Part shown: positions 26,334-34,989 of the stretch, piece after piece
Layout of the letters: every line of letters begins with the position of its first letter
Position numbering within the stretch: the first letter of the stretch is position 1
Assembly: GCF_003614185.1 (NCBI RefSeq)
Contig: NZ_KZ987724.1
Coordinates: forward strand, 4,782,046-4,846,045
Direction: 5' to 3'
DNA length: 64,000 nt
Origin: Paenibacillus aceti
GTDB taxonomy: Bacteria; Bacillota; Bacilli; Paenibacillales; Paenibacillaceae
Made by a program: the position numbers and the translations under genes
Notes under the pieces: generated by a model
Database searches by the model: none
The model's input: the letters and a program-made list of their open reading frames with translations, nothing else
Told to the model about the DNA's origin: nothing

Positions 26334-28013
26334 TTACATGCCGAGCTTCTTCTTATTCTCTTCATACTTCGCTTGTTTGTATGCCTGTACTTTGGCATAG
26401 CCAAGGTCATCTTGCTTCTTAATATATTCATTCCAGATTTTATCGAATTCGGTTTCGGAACTTGCCATAATCAACTTAGGCAATGTCTTGCCGCGTAAAT
26501 CCTTAATCTTGGTGTTGATGATGCCTTCATCAGAGTTGGCAAGCGGATCAAGCTCATCGAACTCAGAGAAGCTCTTCGTTTTGCCGCGAGTCCAATCTTC
26601 CAATTGTTTGTACGGTTCAACCGATTGCGGCGCCCATTGCTGGGTAATATTCGTATTTTGCATCATCCAGAAGGTGAAGGAGGAACCGTATTTCTTGTCA
26701 AAAGCGGAACGGTCTTTGTTCATCAGGTCAAATGCTTCAGGCAAGAATTGCTCCTTACCGTCAATTGTATCATAGCTGACGCCTTTTTCACCAAGATAAA
26801 GGTCTTTCTGGCCTTCTTCACTGTTCAGATAGCTAAGGAATTTAATGGCGCGTGCTTTGTCTTTCACATCTTTAGAGATCAGGGTCAAGGTCCAACCGGA
26901 AATGCTTGGGCCGTTCAAGGTTGGTGCGTCCAGGTTAGCATTCGCAGGACCATCGACGGCGATATAGATTTTGTTAGGATCTTGCTGGAACAAAGTGCCG
27001 AGTTGGGCTGCAAAGTCTGTACGCTGGTACAGCATTGCAAAGTAACGACCTTGGGCGATTTTTTCTTCCATTTGTGCACGTTTGTCGATAAAGATATCTT
27101 TAGCCAGCAAGCCGTCTTGGTTCGCTTGACGCAGCACTTTCATCCATTTGACGTATTCTGGATCCCGTTCACGTTCATACAATTGACCGTCTTTTTCCCG
27201 CGGAATCGCCAGGAAGTTCTGAATATAGCCTTCCAGGGAGTCATTTCCTGTCTGAATGAACTCATGCAGTCCAAACGGAATCATCGGTTGGCCGTCGATC
27301 TGCGGGAACTTCTCCTTAGCAGCCTTCAGGGCAGCCAGGAACCCTTCTGGAGTGCGCATGTCTGGACTGCCAATCGCCTCATAAATATCCTTGCGTACTA
27401 CAAACGTCTGGTTGGATACATAAGTATCACCAAATTGTTGGTAGTCTTTGGGGGATGAGGAAGAGTTCGGATAACCGTACACGTTGCCGTCTTCTTGTGT
27501 GTACCAACCGAGCTTGTCAGGGTCGGATACTTTGAAGAAGTAAGGATCGTATTGTTCTGCCAATTCGTTGAGCGGAAGTACGAGCCCGCCTTCGATCATC
27601 TTCTTCACGCCATCTTCCCACCAGCCAAGCGTAATGAAATCAGGCAGCTTGCCGGAAGCAATCAGTGTATTCAGCTTTTCGTTTTCGTTACCGGCAGGAA
27701 CGATGAAGTTAATATCAACGCCTGTCTTTTTAGTGACATACTGGGAAGTCGGGTCAACCCCCCATTTATTAGGGAACCAGGCAAAGTTCAAATACCAGTC
27801 AAACGTAATCGGAGATGTGTCTGACTTCCAACCTGGCTCGTCTGCGGATGGAGCTGCTTTGTCAGACGTTGTAGATGTGTTCGCTGGAGTATTGTTAGCG
27901 TTTTCTTTTTTGGCAGAATTATTTCCTTTTCCGGAACAAGCCGCCAAGGACAGAACCATGATACATGCCATAAGAAGCATTATCACTTTCTTGGACTTTC
28001 TTTTCATGCCCAT
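26334..28013 (-). CDS. ABC transporter substrate-binding lipoprotein, LplA/YtcQ type
   Basis: A 559-residue lipoprotein: MKRKSKKVIMLLMACIMVLSLAAC has a basic start, hydrophobic core and a LAAC lipobox, then an Asn/Thr/Ser linker. The length (over 500 residues) and pattern (PITFDWYLNFAW; TLGWWEDGVKKMIEGG; DKARAIKFLSYLNSEEGQ) match the large family 1 binding proteins paired with LplB/LplC permeases in Paenibacillus. Ligands are usually plant or bacterial polysaccharide fragments; the specific one is unknown. Hairpins on both sides of the gene would favour its higher expression. Confidence 0.93.
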   Translation of the reverse strand: MGMKRKSKKVIMLLMACIMVLSLAACSGKGNNSAKKENANNTPANTSTTSDKAAPSADEPGWKSDTSPITFDWYLNFAWFPNKWGVDPTSQYVTKKTGVDINFIVPAGNENEKLNTLIASGKLPDFITLGWWEDGVKKMIEGGLVLPLNELAEQYDPYFFKVSDPDKLGWYTQEDGNVYGYPNSSSSPKDYQQFGDTYVSNQTFVVRKDIYEAIGSPDMRTPEGFLAALKAAKEKFPQIDGQPMIPFGLHEFIQTGNDSLEGYIQNFLAIPREKDGQLYERERDPEYVKWMKVLRQANQDGLLAKDIFIDKRAQMEEKIAQGRYFAMLYQRTDFAAQLGTLFQQDPNKIYIAVDGPANANLDAPTLNGPSISGWTLTLISKDVKDKARAIKFLSYLNSEEGQKDLYLGEKGVSYDTIDGKEQFLPEAFDLMNKDRSAFDKKYGSSFTFWMMQNTNITQQWAPQSVEPYKQLEDWTRGKTKSFSEFDELDPLANSDEGIINTKIKDLRGKTLPKLIMASSETEFDKIWNEYIKKQDDLGYAKVQAYKQAKYEENKKKLGM

Positions 28014-28057
28014 GCTTTTTAACCCCTTTTCTTAATTTGATTAGTGCTATATTGTGC

Positions 28058-28093
28058 AACTCCAAAGCCGCCGTTAGGCGGCCTGGAGGAGTT
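28058..28093 (-). terminator. Intercistronic hairpin upstream of the binding-protein gene
   Basis: AACTCC and GGAGTT enclose a GCCGCC/GGCGGC stem with GTTA loop. It has no T-run, so it is more likely an RNA-processing or stabilising structure than a full terminator. Confidence 0.5.
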
Positions 28094-28108
28094 ACTGTAA
28101 GTGAGGCC

Positions 28109-28999
28109 TTATCCCTTGATGGAGCCAATCATCATTCCCTTGACGAAGTAGCGCTGTAGGAATGGGTAAGCGAATACGATAGGAAGCGTAGTTACGACCA
28201 TGGTTGCCAGCTTCACCGATTGCGAGGTGACCGTTTTGGTTACGGCGCTTCCCTGCAAGGCGGTAGTCATAATATTCGAGCTGGACTGAGCGACTACCCG
28301 GTAAAGGAAGGTCTGGATCGGTTGCAGCGACTCTTTATTGATGTAGATAATCCCGGCAAAATAATCATTCCATTGGTATACCCCGTGGAACAAGGCAATG
28401 GTGGCGATAACAGGCATTGATACTGGAAGTACAATTCTCAGAAGAATCGTCCAGTCGTTGGCTCCGTCGATCCGGGCTGCCTCGTCCAGTCCGTCCGGAA
28501 TTTCCCGGAAGAAGGTCATAAAGATGATGAGGTCAAAGAAGCTGAACAGCACTGGAATAATGAAGACCGCAAATGTATCAAGCATGTGCAAATCGCGAAT
28601 CAGTAAATAAGTTGGAATGAGACCCCCGGAGAAGATCATCGTGATCGTTCCTAGAAAGATATAGAACCTTCCAAAAATCAACTCTCTGCGTGAGAATGCG
28701 TAAGCTACCATGGCGGTGAAGAAGACGTGAGCTCCCACACCTACGAGAGTCTTGGCTACGGTGAGCAGCATGGCCGTCGTAATACCGGGATTGTCGAATA
28801 CTGCCTTGAAGTTCTCCAGGCTGAATACCCGCGGCCACCAGTAGATGCCGCCCAGCATGGCGTCCTTGCCGTCATTGAACGCATTGATCAGGACATACCA
28901 GATCGGATACAGGGTAACGAAACAGATTAGCAGCATCCCTAGATTATTAATAATATCAAAAACGGCTTCGCCTATGGTTTTACGTTTTATTAAAGACAT
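28109..28999 (-). CDS. ABC transporter permease, LplC/YtcP type
   Basis: A 296-residue membrane protein with about six helices. The EAA loop is GLDEAARIDGANDWTILLRI near residues 185-205, and the C-terminus (LQRYFVKGMMIGSIKG) is the family's hallmark. It is the second permease of the importer, begins 18 bases after the first permease's stop, and uses a ribosome binding site seen on the minus strand as AGGAGG. It forms the channel with the LplB-type subunit. Confidence 0.93.
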   Translation of the reverse strand: MSLIKRKTIGEAVFDIINNLGMLLICFVTLYPIWYVLINAFNDGKDAMLGGIYWWPRVFSLENFKAVFDNPGITTAMLLTVAKTLVGVGAHVFFTAMVAYAFSRRELIFGRFYIFLGTITMIFSGGLIPTYLLIRDLHMLDTFAVFIIPVLFSFFDLIIFMTFFREIPDGLDEAARIDGANDWTILLRIVLPVSMPVIATIALFHGVYQWNDYFAGIIYINKESLQPIQTFLYRVVAQSSSNIMTTALQGSAVTKTVTSQSVKLATMVVTTLPIVFAYPFLQRYFVKGMMIGSIKG

Positions 29000-29017
29000 G
29001 TGCAGTTCCTCCTTGGC

Positions 29018-29989
29018 CTAAAATAACGAAGTATCGTTGAGTTTTTTGGATACTTGGTTCGCAATCAGCAGCAGCGTGAGCGCAATAACGGATTTGAACA
29101 ATCCGATCGCTGCAGAGAACGAGTAACGGCCTTGGGAAATCCCTGTATAGTAGACATAGTAATCTATAACATTACTTGCGCTGTCGTTCAGAGAGTTGCG
29201 CAATACGAGAATCTGGTCAAAGTTGGAGTTCAGAACACCACTGACTGCCAATATAAACAGAATACTGATCGTGCCTTTGATCGCTGGAAGTGTGACATAC
29301 CACATCTTCTGGAAGCGTCCGGCACCGTCAATGGTTGCCGCTTCATACATTTCAGGCGAAATCCCTGTGATGGCTGCCAGATAAATGATGGCTGACCAGC
29401 CAAGCTCTTTCCAAATATCCGATGTAATGACAATCGTCCAGAAATATTTCGGTTCAGCCAGGTAGGAAATCGGCTGATCTATCAAATGCAATGCCATAAG
29501 GATATCGTTAATGATCCCTACATCCGATAACCAAGTGGCCAGGATTCCACCAAGTACAACCCAGGACAGGAAGTGGGGAAGGTACGAAATGGTCTGGATC
29601 GCCCGCTTGAACCGCAGGATGCGCACCTCATTCAAGAAAAGCGCGAATATAATCGGAAGCGGGAATGTCATCAATTTAATCAAGCTGATTCCCAAAGTGT
29701 TCTTCATCACGTAGCCAAAGTTCTCATCCGACAAGAACTCCTTGAAGTGCTCCAGTCCGACCCAGGGTGCTTCGGAAATCGTTCTGATAATGTCATAGTC
29801 TTTAAATGCGATAATAACTCCGTACATGGGAATGTAGTTGAAAATGATCATCCATGCGATTCCGAGCAAAGCCATAATTTGAATATGTCTTTGAGATACA
29901 AGTTTCTTCAGCCATTTCTGCCTTGCAGTTGGTGGTGATATATTCGAATCTATCATGGCTGTGGGCGGTGTAGACTTTTGCATTTCCAT
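29018..29989 (-). CDS. ABC transporter permease, LplB type
   Basis: A 323-residue membrane protein. After a hydrophilic N-terminal 45 residues it has about six helices, beginning IMALLGIAWMIIFNYIPMYG, and an EAA loop (MYEAATIDGAGRFQKMWYV). NYIPMYGVIIAFKDY is typical of LplB-type subunits. I start at ATG 29989, just after GGAGG on the minus strand; the ATG at 30049 has no binding site. It is the first gene of the five-gene operon, so the promoter lies upstream of 29989. Confidence 0.92.
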   Translation of the reverse strand: MEMQKSTPPTAMIDSNISPPTARQKWLKKLVSQRHIQIMALLGIAWMIIFNYIPMYGVIIAFKDYDIIRTISEAPWVGLEHFKEFLSDENFGYVMKNTLGISLIKLMTFPLPIIFALFLNEVRILRFKRAIQTISYLPHFLSWVVLGGILATWLSDVGIINDILMALHLIDQPISYLAEPKYFWTIVITSDIWKELGWSAIIYLAAITGISPEMYEAATIDGAGRFQKMWYVTLPAIKGTISILFILAVSGVLNSNFDQILVLRNSLNDSASNVIDYYVYYTGISQGRYSFSAAIGLFKSVIALTLLLIANQVSKKLNDTSLF

Positions 29990-30017
29990 AGTAACCTCCA
30001 AGTTATGCAGTATCTTG

Positions 30018-30031
30018 TTTGAAAGCACTTT
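30018..30031 (-). promoter_or_regulatory. cre-like site upstream of the importer operon
   Basis: TGAAAGCACTTTCG departs from the cre consensus at two defined positions. It lies 29 bases upstream of the first permease start on the minus strand. Confidence 0.35.
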
Positions 30032-30278
30032 CGCTGAACATACTTTCATTGTAATTGGATAACGGAGTGAGGATAATGCTTCAGATTTCGTATTGATGTA
30101 CTCATTTTTCGGTTATGAGACAAAAAGTTGTGAAAAGAAAAGTCGGATTTATTTTGTGATATATTTCATTTTTTTGGCAATCCATATGGTGGTAACATGC
30201 ACACAACATACTGTAGTACAGCGAATTAGGGAGAGACCCTATGCCTTAAGGCGGGGGATAGATATATACTGGATAGGG

Positions 30279-30316
30279 AAAGAGGCCTCGGGAACTTTAG
30301 TTTCCGAGGCCTCTTT
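30279..30316. terminator. Strong bidirectional terminator
   Basis: AAAGAGGCCTCGG pairs with CCGAGGCCTCTTT around a short inner stem. It serves the secreted coiled-coil protein gene on the minus strand and could end a plus-strand small transcript. Confidence 0.85.
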
Positions 30317-30333
30317 TGTAATAAGTAAGAGAT

Positions 30334-31164
30334 TCAGGGCAGCATACTGTTGGCGCGCTGGATAATCGAAGATACTTTTGACTCATGATTATATATATTT
30401 TGCTTTTTCGTATTGATTTGAGTGGATAGAGTAAGTAGTCTGGCCAGAGTATCCGTCGCTCGATCGGCATCATTCTTCTTCACCGCAGCTTTGAAATTGG
30501 ACCATTCGGTGGTTAGCTGTTTGTTGGGGGTGGAGATAGCACTTTTCTCGGCCTTGATCTTCGTCTTGACGGTATCGATTTCCGATAGGACGCTGCGGAT
30601 TTGCTTCTGTTTCTTCGTTCTTTCTGATTTGGCGGTCTTCAATGCGGCCTCCTTCGACTTGAGGTCCTGCTTGGTGATATCGACAACCAATTTCATTCCT
30701 TCAGCTTGTGCCTTCAATACCTTATAAAGAGATTTGTCCTTCAATTTATTTGCGGCGGCTACCTGTTTATTGAATGAGGTATATGAGGTATATAGAGGCT
30801 GGTATTTCGATTTGGTTGTCTTGACCTGTTCCTCCAACTTGCTGATCTTGCTTGCATCGATATTGCTGATGGCCTTGCGCACAGCGGATGCCTTGCTCTC
30901 ATTGTCGTAATGCAGGGCCGATGTTCGGTCATCCAGACTTAATATCTGCGTCCGGCTGCTCTTGAAGTCGGTGTATTGCTTGCGGAGCTTGGACCCGTTC
31001 TTCCCAGCTTTATCTGCGGTTGCGTCGAGTTGAGCGTTGATCGAGTCGGTGAACTCGATGGCTGCAGCGGATGCCTGGCCCGGAGGGGATAAGGCGGTGA
31101 TTCCCGCAGTAATGAGGATGATGAACGCCAGTACAGTTATGCCAGTCCTAAGATGGTTTACCAT
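30334..31164 (-). CDS. Secreted coiled-coil protein of unknown function
   Basis: A 276-residue protein. The signal peptide (VNHLRTGITVLAFIILITAGI ... GQASAAA) is followed by about 240 residues that are Lys/Ala/Glu/Ser-rich and strongly helical, for example SKISKLEEQVKTTKSKYQPL and LKSKEAALKTAKSERTKKQK, with heptad spacing typical of coiled coils. I see no catalytic motif. I start at ATG 31164, preceded by AAGGAGA; ATG 31197 lacks a binding site. It may be an envelope spacer or adhesin-like protein. Its leader contains an unusual structured region. Confidence 0.75.
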   Translation of the reverse strand: MVNHLRTGITVLAFIILITAGITALSPPGQASAAAIEFTDSINAQLDATADKAGKNGSKLRKQYTDFKSSRTQILSLDDRTSALHYDNESKASAVRKAISNIDASKISKLEEQVKTTKSKYQPLYTSYTSFNKQVAAANKLKDKSLYKVLKAQAEGMKLVVDITKQDLKSKEAALKTAKSERTKKQKQIRSVLSEIDTVKTKIKAEKSAISTPNKQLTTEWSNFKAAVKKNDADRATDTLARLLTLSTQINTKKQNIYNHESKVSSIIQRANSMLP

Positions 31165-31190
31165 AGAGCATCTCTCCTTAATCAGATTGT

Positions 31191-31313
31191 GCTGCAATAC
31201 GAGTCATAATCATCTATACATGTATACGTAAACGCCAAAAAGCACCCGCAGGCCAGGCTCGTGAAGAGCCAAGCTTACGGGTGCTTCCATCGTAAGATTG
31301 ATCGTATTGCAGC
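31191..31313 (-). promoter_or_regulatory. Structured leader: 12-bp inverted repeats around a hairpin with T-run
   Basis: GCTGCAATACGA (31191-31202) and TCGTATTGCAGC (31302-31313) are perfect inverted repeats. Between them are a 12-bp palindrome TATACATGTATA (31215-31226) and a hairpin (31240-31286; AAGCACCCG / CGGGTGCTT with inner GGCTC/GAGCC) followed on the minus strand by TTTTTGG. It could be an attenuator, a processed leader or an invertible segment. Confidence 0.5.
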
Positions 31314-31462
31314 TTCGTTCAATATACACATAAATGGGGGATTTTGTCAATTGGACTATGTGTTTGTGGAAAGTGAATAATTGGTTCACAGAATCGTAAT
31401 ACTTGACTTGACTTTGTCCAGAAATGATGGAAAATGAGGGAAATAATATACTTGGAGGGTTT

Positions 31463-32263
31463 ATGGAGACAGAATCGCTATTGAAGGTTGAAGAGCTGGC
31501 CTTGAAGAAGTATAAGATCTTTCGGCAGAGCCAATTGCGCTACATCGCCAGGGCCATGCTGGCAAGCATGTTCATCGGATTCGGAGTGATTGTTGCTTTT
31601 AAGACCGGAAACTTCTTCTATATGGAGAATTCCCCGTTCACTTATCCGATGGCGGCGATTACTTTTGGTGCGGCTATCATTTTGATCGCTTATGGCGGAG
31701 GAGACTTATTCACCGGCAATACGTTCTACTATACCTACGCGGCCCTGCGTAAGAAATTGCAATGGTCTGAGGTCGGGAAGCTATGGGTATTCAGTTATGT
31801 AGGAAATATTATGGGAGCGGCAGTGTTCGCCCTGCTTATTTTTCTGACAGGTCTATTTACCGATGCTTCAGTGAATAGCTTCCTGCTGAATGTTGTAGAG
31901 CATAAGATGAATACCTCGGCGATAGAGCTGTTCTTCCGGGCTATTCTATGTAACTGGCTGGTCTGTCTGGCCTTCTTCATTCCGATGTCGCTCAAGGGCG
32001 ACGGAGCCAAGATGTTTGCGATGATGCTGTTCGTGTTCTGCTTCTTCATATCCGGTTACGAGCATAGTATTGCGAATATGTGTACCTTTGCGATCGCCCT
32101 TGTGCTGAACCATCCAGGAACGATCTCCTTCTATGGTGTCATCCACAACCTCGTTCCTGTAACGATCGGCAATTTGATCGGCGGCGTATTGCTGATGGGC
32201 TTTATGTATTATTTCGTGAACAAGCCTTTTCTGGATGCGGTGGAGAAGGGGAAGGATGAATAG
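31463..32263 (+). CDS. Formate/nitrite transporter family channel (FocA/NirC type)
   Basis: A 266-residue membrane protein with about six helices. Family signatures are visible: IAYGGGDLFTGNTFYYTYA, FRAILCNWLVCLAFFIP and FISGYEHSIANMCTF, the last carrying the pore histidine of the FNT family, plus a late TIGNLIGGVLLMGF. It should conduct small monovalent anions such as formate or nitrite. I start at ATG 31463 because GGAGGG lies at 31454-31459; the ATG at 31424 has no binding site. It is monocistronic, with no pyruvate-formate lyase or nitrite reductase gene nearby to pick the substrate. Confidence 0.92.
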   Translation: METESLLKVEELALKKYKIFRQSQLRYIARAMLASMFIGFGVIVAFKTGNFFYMENSPFTYPMAAITFGAAIILIAYGGGDLFTGNTFYYTYAALRKKLQWSEVGKLWVFSYVGNIMGAAVFALLIFLTGLFTDASVNSFLLNVVEHKMNTSAIELFFRAILCNWLVCLAFFIPMSLKGDGAKMFAMMLFVFCFFISGYEHSIANMCTFAIALVLNHPGTISFYGVIHNLVPVTIGNLIGGVLLMGFMYYFVNKPFLDAVEKGKDE

Positions 32264-32276
32264 TAAATGGAAGTTA

Positions 32277-32308
32277 GGTCTGGTGACGGTGATGTCACCA
32301 GCCTTTTT
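32277..32308 (+). terminator. Terminator after the FNT channel gene
   Basis: GGTCTGGTGAC pairs with GTCACCAGCC around GGTGAT, followed by TTTTT. Confidence 0.85.
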
Positions 32309-32326
32309 ATGTCCACGTGGAACAGT

Positions 32327-33160
32327 TTATGAGTCGGCAGCATTACATAGCTTCTCCATATATTTGAACAGTGCATGGAACTTGCCGCTATAGTCTTTCT
32401 TCCAAGGCTTTCTTTTGCCACAGAAATGCAAGAATACGGTATGGTCTATCACATGCTCCATATTCCATTCGCCATTGCTCGTAATCTTGTAATAGCGGTA
32501 GTATCTCGCATCATAATTATACAGCTTCTCGTCGATGCTCTTGATCCGTTTGGTATACAGCGCATTGATAATATCCTGATCCGGCATAATCAGCTTGGAG
32601 CGATTATTCTCAACGAAGTCGTAAATTTCTTCCTCGCTAATAAGCTTTCTTTGCAGCTTCAAATTCATCAGCAGTACTCCAGAATTGTAATAAGCCTCGA
32701 TTTTATAAGGGTTCAACCTCAGCTTGTTGATTTCTTTAATAGAGATAAGGTCATGAGAAGCCGCGGCATACAAATAATGCTCCAGATCGGTCTCATAAAG
32801 CTCCCTGACGGAGTTAAGCACCAGAATATCCGGATCCAGATAAAGGATTCGCTCCATATGGTCCGGCAGGAAGCGAAAGGCGAGCAGGCGGTAATACATC
32901 TCCTTGGTGTAATGGAGCAGGGTAGGGGCTTCGGCGAAGCTATGGTCGTCGACTTCAATCTCCTCCAGCAGGCTGCCTTTCCCTTGCTCAGCGCATAACC
33001 GGCGCAGCCCCTCGATCTCCTTGCGCTTTAAGCTTGAATGCATGACATAAACCGTAAACCGCTCTCCCTTATTATTAAGGAATAAAGAGTAGAGCATCAC
33101 TCGCAGAGGCTTCAAGTAGTTAGAGTTCAAGGTGACCAGAATATTTAGCGGTTCAGACAT
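32327..33160 (-). CDS. Family 8 glycosyltransferase
   Basis: A 277-residue GT8 enzyme (GT-A fold; general stress protein A / LPS galactosyltransferase group). NILVTLNSNYLKPLRVMLYSL opens the nucleotide-binding fold, and MERILYLDPDILVLNS holds the DxD metal motif. NSGVLLMNL and a late VIDHTVFLHFCGKRKPW (HxxGxxKPW-type motif) are also diagnostic. I start at ATG 33160 behind AAGGAG; the ATG at 33202 adds 14 residues without support. It would transfer glucose or galactose to a surface acceptor. Confidence 0.9.
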   Translation of the reverse strand: MSEPLNILVTLNSNYLKPLRVMLYSLFLNNKGERFTVYVMHSSLKRKEIEGLRRLCAEQGKGSLLEEIEVDDHSFAEAPTLLHYTKEMYYRLLAFRFLPDHMERILYLDPDILVLNSVRELYETDLEHYLYAAASHDLISIKEINKLRLNPYKIEAYYNSGVLLMNLKLQRKLISEEEIYDFVENNRSKLIMPDQDIINALYTKRIKSIDEKLYNYDARYYRYYKITSNGEWNMEHVIDHTVFLHFCGKRKPWKKDYSGKFHALFKYMEKLCNAADS

Positions 33161-33240
33161 GTGGACATGCTCCTTGTAAAGATATTTCCATTGAGTATTC
33201 AATGGGCTATACCTCTATTGTATGAATAATGGGAGCAAAC

Positions 33241-33275
33241 GAAAAGGTCCACTGGCGATTACACCCCAGTGGACC
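33241..33275 (-). terminator. Terminator of the xylR gene
   Basis: GGTCCACTGG and CCAGTGGACC form a perfect 10-bp stem; on the minus strand TTTTC follows. It lies 85 bases beyond the xylR stop. Confidence 0.7.
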
Positions 33276-33359
33276 GGAATTCTAAATAGTACAGCAGATC
33301 AAGGGATCATTCCCTGATGGAGAATCTTATACTTTTTGAACAACTTCTTATATTACTTG

Positions 33360-34553
33360 CTAGGAATTCAATGCAGCTTCCGTGACGCTTACATCCGGCT
33401 CTGCCAGGAATGCAGTGATCGGCAGGGAGGCAGCTCCTAGCGCAGTGGAGCGGATACCTAATTTGGCGAAGTCGACATGGGTTTGCTTACGATGATAGGA
33501 CAGGCTGCGCTTGCCCAGTGTACTTAACATCGCTTGCCGCAAATAGTCGCCGGCCAGTGAGAGTCGGTTGCCAATCACAATTAACTCGGGATTAAGAATA
33601 TTCACCAGATTAGCAAGGCCAACACCGAGCTGGGAACCAATCTGTTCAAGCAGAGTAAGCACTTGCTCATTGCCTTGCTTAGCCTCCTTCAGAATGTCCT
33701 CCAGACTCGGAGAATGATCCTTCCACAGCGTCCCTGCTTGATCAAGCAAGGCCTTCTCGGAAGCAAGTGTCTCCCAGCATCCCCTATTCCCGCAACGGCA
33801 TAATGGCCCATTCTCGGCAACGGTCATATGGCCGACCTCGCCCGAGAAGTTGGAGGTACCGCGGTATAGATCCCCGCCTACGATGATGCCCGATCCGATC
33901 CCGATTCCGATGCTCAGGTAGATCAGGTCTTTCGAGTCTCGGCCTGCTCCGTACAATTTCTCACCGATTGCTCCCGCGTTCGCTTCGTTATCAATATGAA
34001 TATTAGACCCGAATTCAGCGCTCAGAGCTTCATATAGATCGACATTATCCCAGCCGAGATTAGGAGCAGAGATGACCTGGCTTTTCTCGTCGACCAGACC
34101 GGGTACCCCAATGCCGATTCCGACAACGCCGTAGGGAGATGCAGGCAGTCTTCTCATCAGCCCGCGAATCGTCTTGCGAATTTGATCAAGCACTTTGCCC
34201 GGAGAGTAGTCTTCCAGTGGGACCGTCTTCTCCCGGACTACGTTGCCTTCCATATCTACGAGGACAGCCAGCAGATCATTAACGCGGATATCCACACCGA
34301 TAGCGAAACCTGCGCTGCGATTGAACAAGAGCAGAGTAGGTTTGCGGCCTCCGCTCGATTCGCCCGGTCCGATCTCAGAGACAAGCTGGCTCTCGATTAG
34401 TTCGGACACTAGCGAAGAGACCGTAGCTTTATTCAGCCCGATCACCGAAGAGATATCCGCCCTTGATAGCGGTTGCTGCTGTCTGATCGTATTCAGGACG
34501 ATCGTCTTGTTCATCTTCTTGATTAACTGCTGGTCGCCCGTAATTTTCATCAT
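33360..34553 (-). CDS. xylR: Xylose-operon repressor XylR (ROK family)
   Basis: A 397-residue ROK repressor. The N-terminal winged helix (VLNTIRQQQPLSRADISSVI, then LNKATVSSLVSELIESQ) is followed by a sugar-kinase-like domain with GVDIRVNDLLAVLVDMEG and the zinc motif CRCGNRGCWET. This is the XylR/NagC layout, and xylA and xylB lie 2.3 kb downstream on the other strand. An operator matching the one at xylA sits about 70 bases upstream of its start, indicating autoregulation. An AGGAGGA-like site precedes the tandem ATG at 34553/34550. Confidence 0.9.
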   Translation of the reverse strand: MMKITGDQQLIKKMNKTIVLNTIRQQQPLSRADISSVIGLNKATVSSLVSELIESQLVSEIGPGESSGGRKPTLLLFNRSAGFAIGVDIRVNDLLAVLVDMEGNVVREKTVPLEDYSPGKVLDQIRKTIRGLMRRLPASPYGVVGIGIGVPGLVDEKSQVISAPNLGWDNVDLYEALSAEFGSNIHIDNEANAGAIGEKLYGAGRDSKDLIYLSIGIGIGSGIIVGGDLYRGTSNFSGEVGHMTVAENGPLCRCGNRGCWETLASEKALLDQAGTLWKDHSPSLEDILKEAKQGNEQVLTLLEQIGSQLGVGLANLVNILNPELIVIGNRLSLAGDYLRQAMLSTLGKRSLSYHRKQTHVDFAKLGIRSTALGAASLPITAFLAEPDVSVTEAALNS

Positions 34554-34620
34554 TAATCCTCCAGAAATTATTGAACATAGTACTATAATAACACAAGGCA
34601 GGAAATAAAAATAAACAACT

Positions 34621-34643
34621 TAGTTAGTTTAATAAACAAATTA
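34621..34643 (-). promoter_or_regulatory. XylR operator at xylR
   Basis: TAGTTT-n7-AAATTA at 34625-34643, preceded by TTAG, closely parallels the operator upstream of xylA (TAGTTT-n7-AAACTA) and the Bacillus xyl operator core. Confidence 0.7.
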
Positions 34644-34715
34644 ACGTTATTTAGATTTACTATAATGAAGGTGCAGAAAATCTTAGATCATGCCAATAAT
34701 CTCAGTAAAAGTGTG

Positions 34716-34920
34716 TGTTCGAAAAGGCCGTTTTTCAGCATCGAAGCTTATGCTTCCGATGTGCATTTTTTCAAAAAGCTTCAGTTGGATGGAGCTAGGG
34801 ACGAAAGGAGCGGAGCGTAGGCAAAATCTACGTGAGCATCGGAAGGCCCGGCTGAATTCAAGATTTGATGTCGAAATACTTCTTGATTCACTTCGTGATC
34901 AAAAGCGGACTTTTTGAACA
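34716..34920. mobile_element. MITE-like interspersed repeat with imperfect terminal inverted repeats
   Basis: The left end TGTTCGAAAAGGCCG (34716-34730) and right end CGGACTTTTTGAACA (34906-34920) are inverted repeats of each other at 13 of 15 positions. The interior has no credible gene. A short relative with both ends but no interior lies at 47288-47332, and a lone right end at 33331-33347. Such elements could be moved by a transposase encoded elsewhere. Confidence 0.55.
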
Positions 34921-34926
34921 ACCTCT

Positions 34927-34978
34927 AAAAAAGGAGCTGACCAGGTGAGTAGACAAGCTACTATTCAGTCAGCTCCTT
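34927..34978 (-). terminator. Terminator of the yeeE-tusA operon
   Basis: AAGGAGCTGAC and GTCAGCTCCTT form an 11-bp stem; on the minus strand it ends in a T-run (TTTTTTAG). Confidence 0.85.
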
Positions 34979-34989
34979 ATAGAATTAAA

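Larger units (their letters stand above)
29990..30333. other. Intergenic region with promoter and short hairpins
   Basis: 344 bp between the minus-strand importer operon and the end of a minus-strand secreted-protein gene. It holds a cre-like site near the importer gene, then a run of small palindromes (CTGTAGTACAG, AGGGAGAGACCCT, GCCTTAAGGC between about 30210 and 30252) ending at a strong terminator. The open frame through it runs into the terminator and looks non-coding. Confidence 0.5.
34554..34929. other. Intergenic region: xyl operator plus MITE-like repeat
   Basis: 376 bp between xylR and the sulfur-relay gene. It contains the xylR operator at its left and a 205-bp inverted-repeat element (34716-34920) at its right. 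I see no coding gene; the open frame inside the repeat looks accidental. Confidence 0.6.

Noticed and set aside
30093-30365. 90-residue plus-strand frame
   Set aside because: It runs through a strong bidirectional terminator and into the end of the opposite-strand gene; no binding site or recognisable protein.
31191-31313. Assignment of the structured leader to a known riboswitch class
   Set aside because: I compared it by eye with cyclic-di-GMP, SAM, ZTP, fluoride and guanidine patterns and found no conserved core, so it is left as unclassified.
34690-34917. 75-residue open frame within the MITE-like repeat
   Set aside because: It has no ribosome binding site, its composition follows the repeat, and the deleted copy of the element lacks it.
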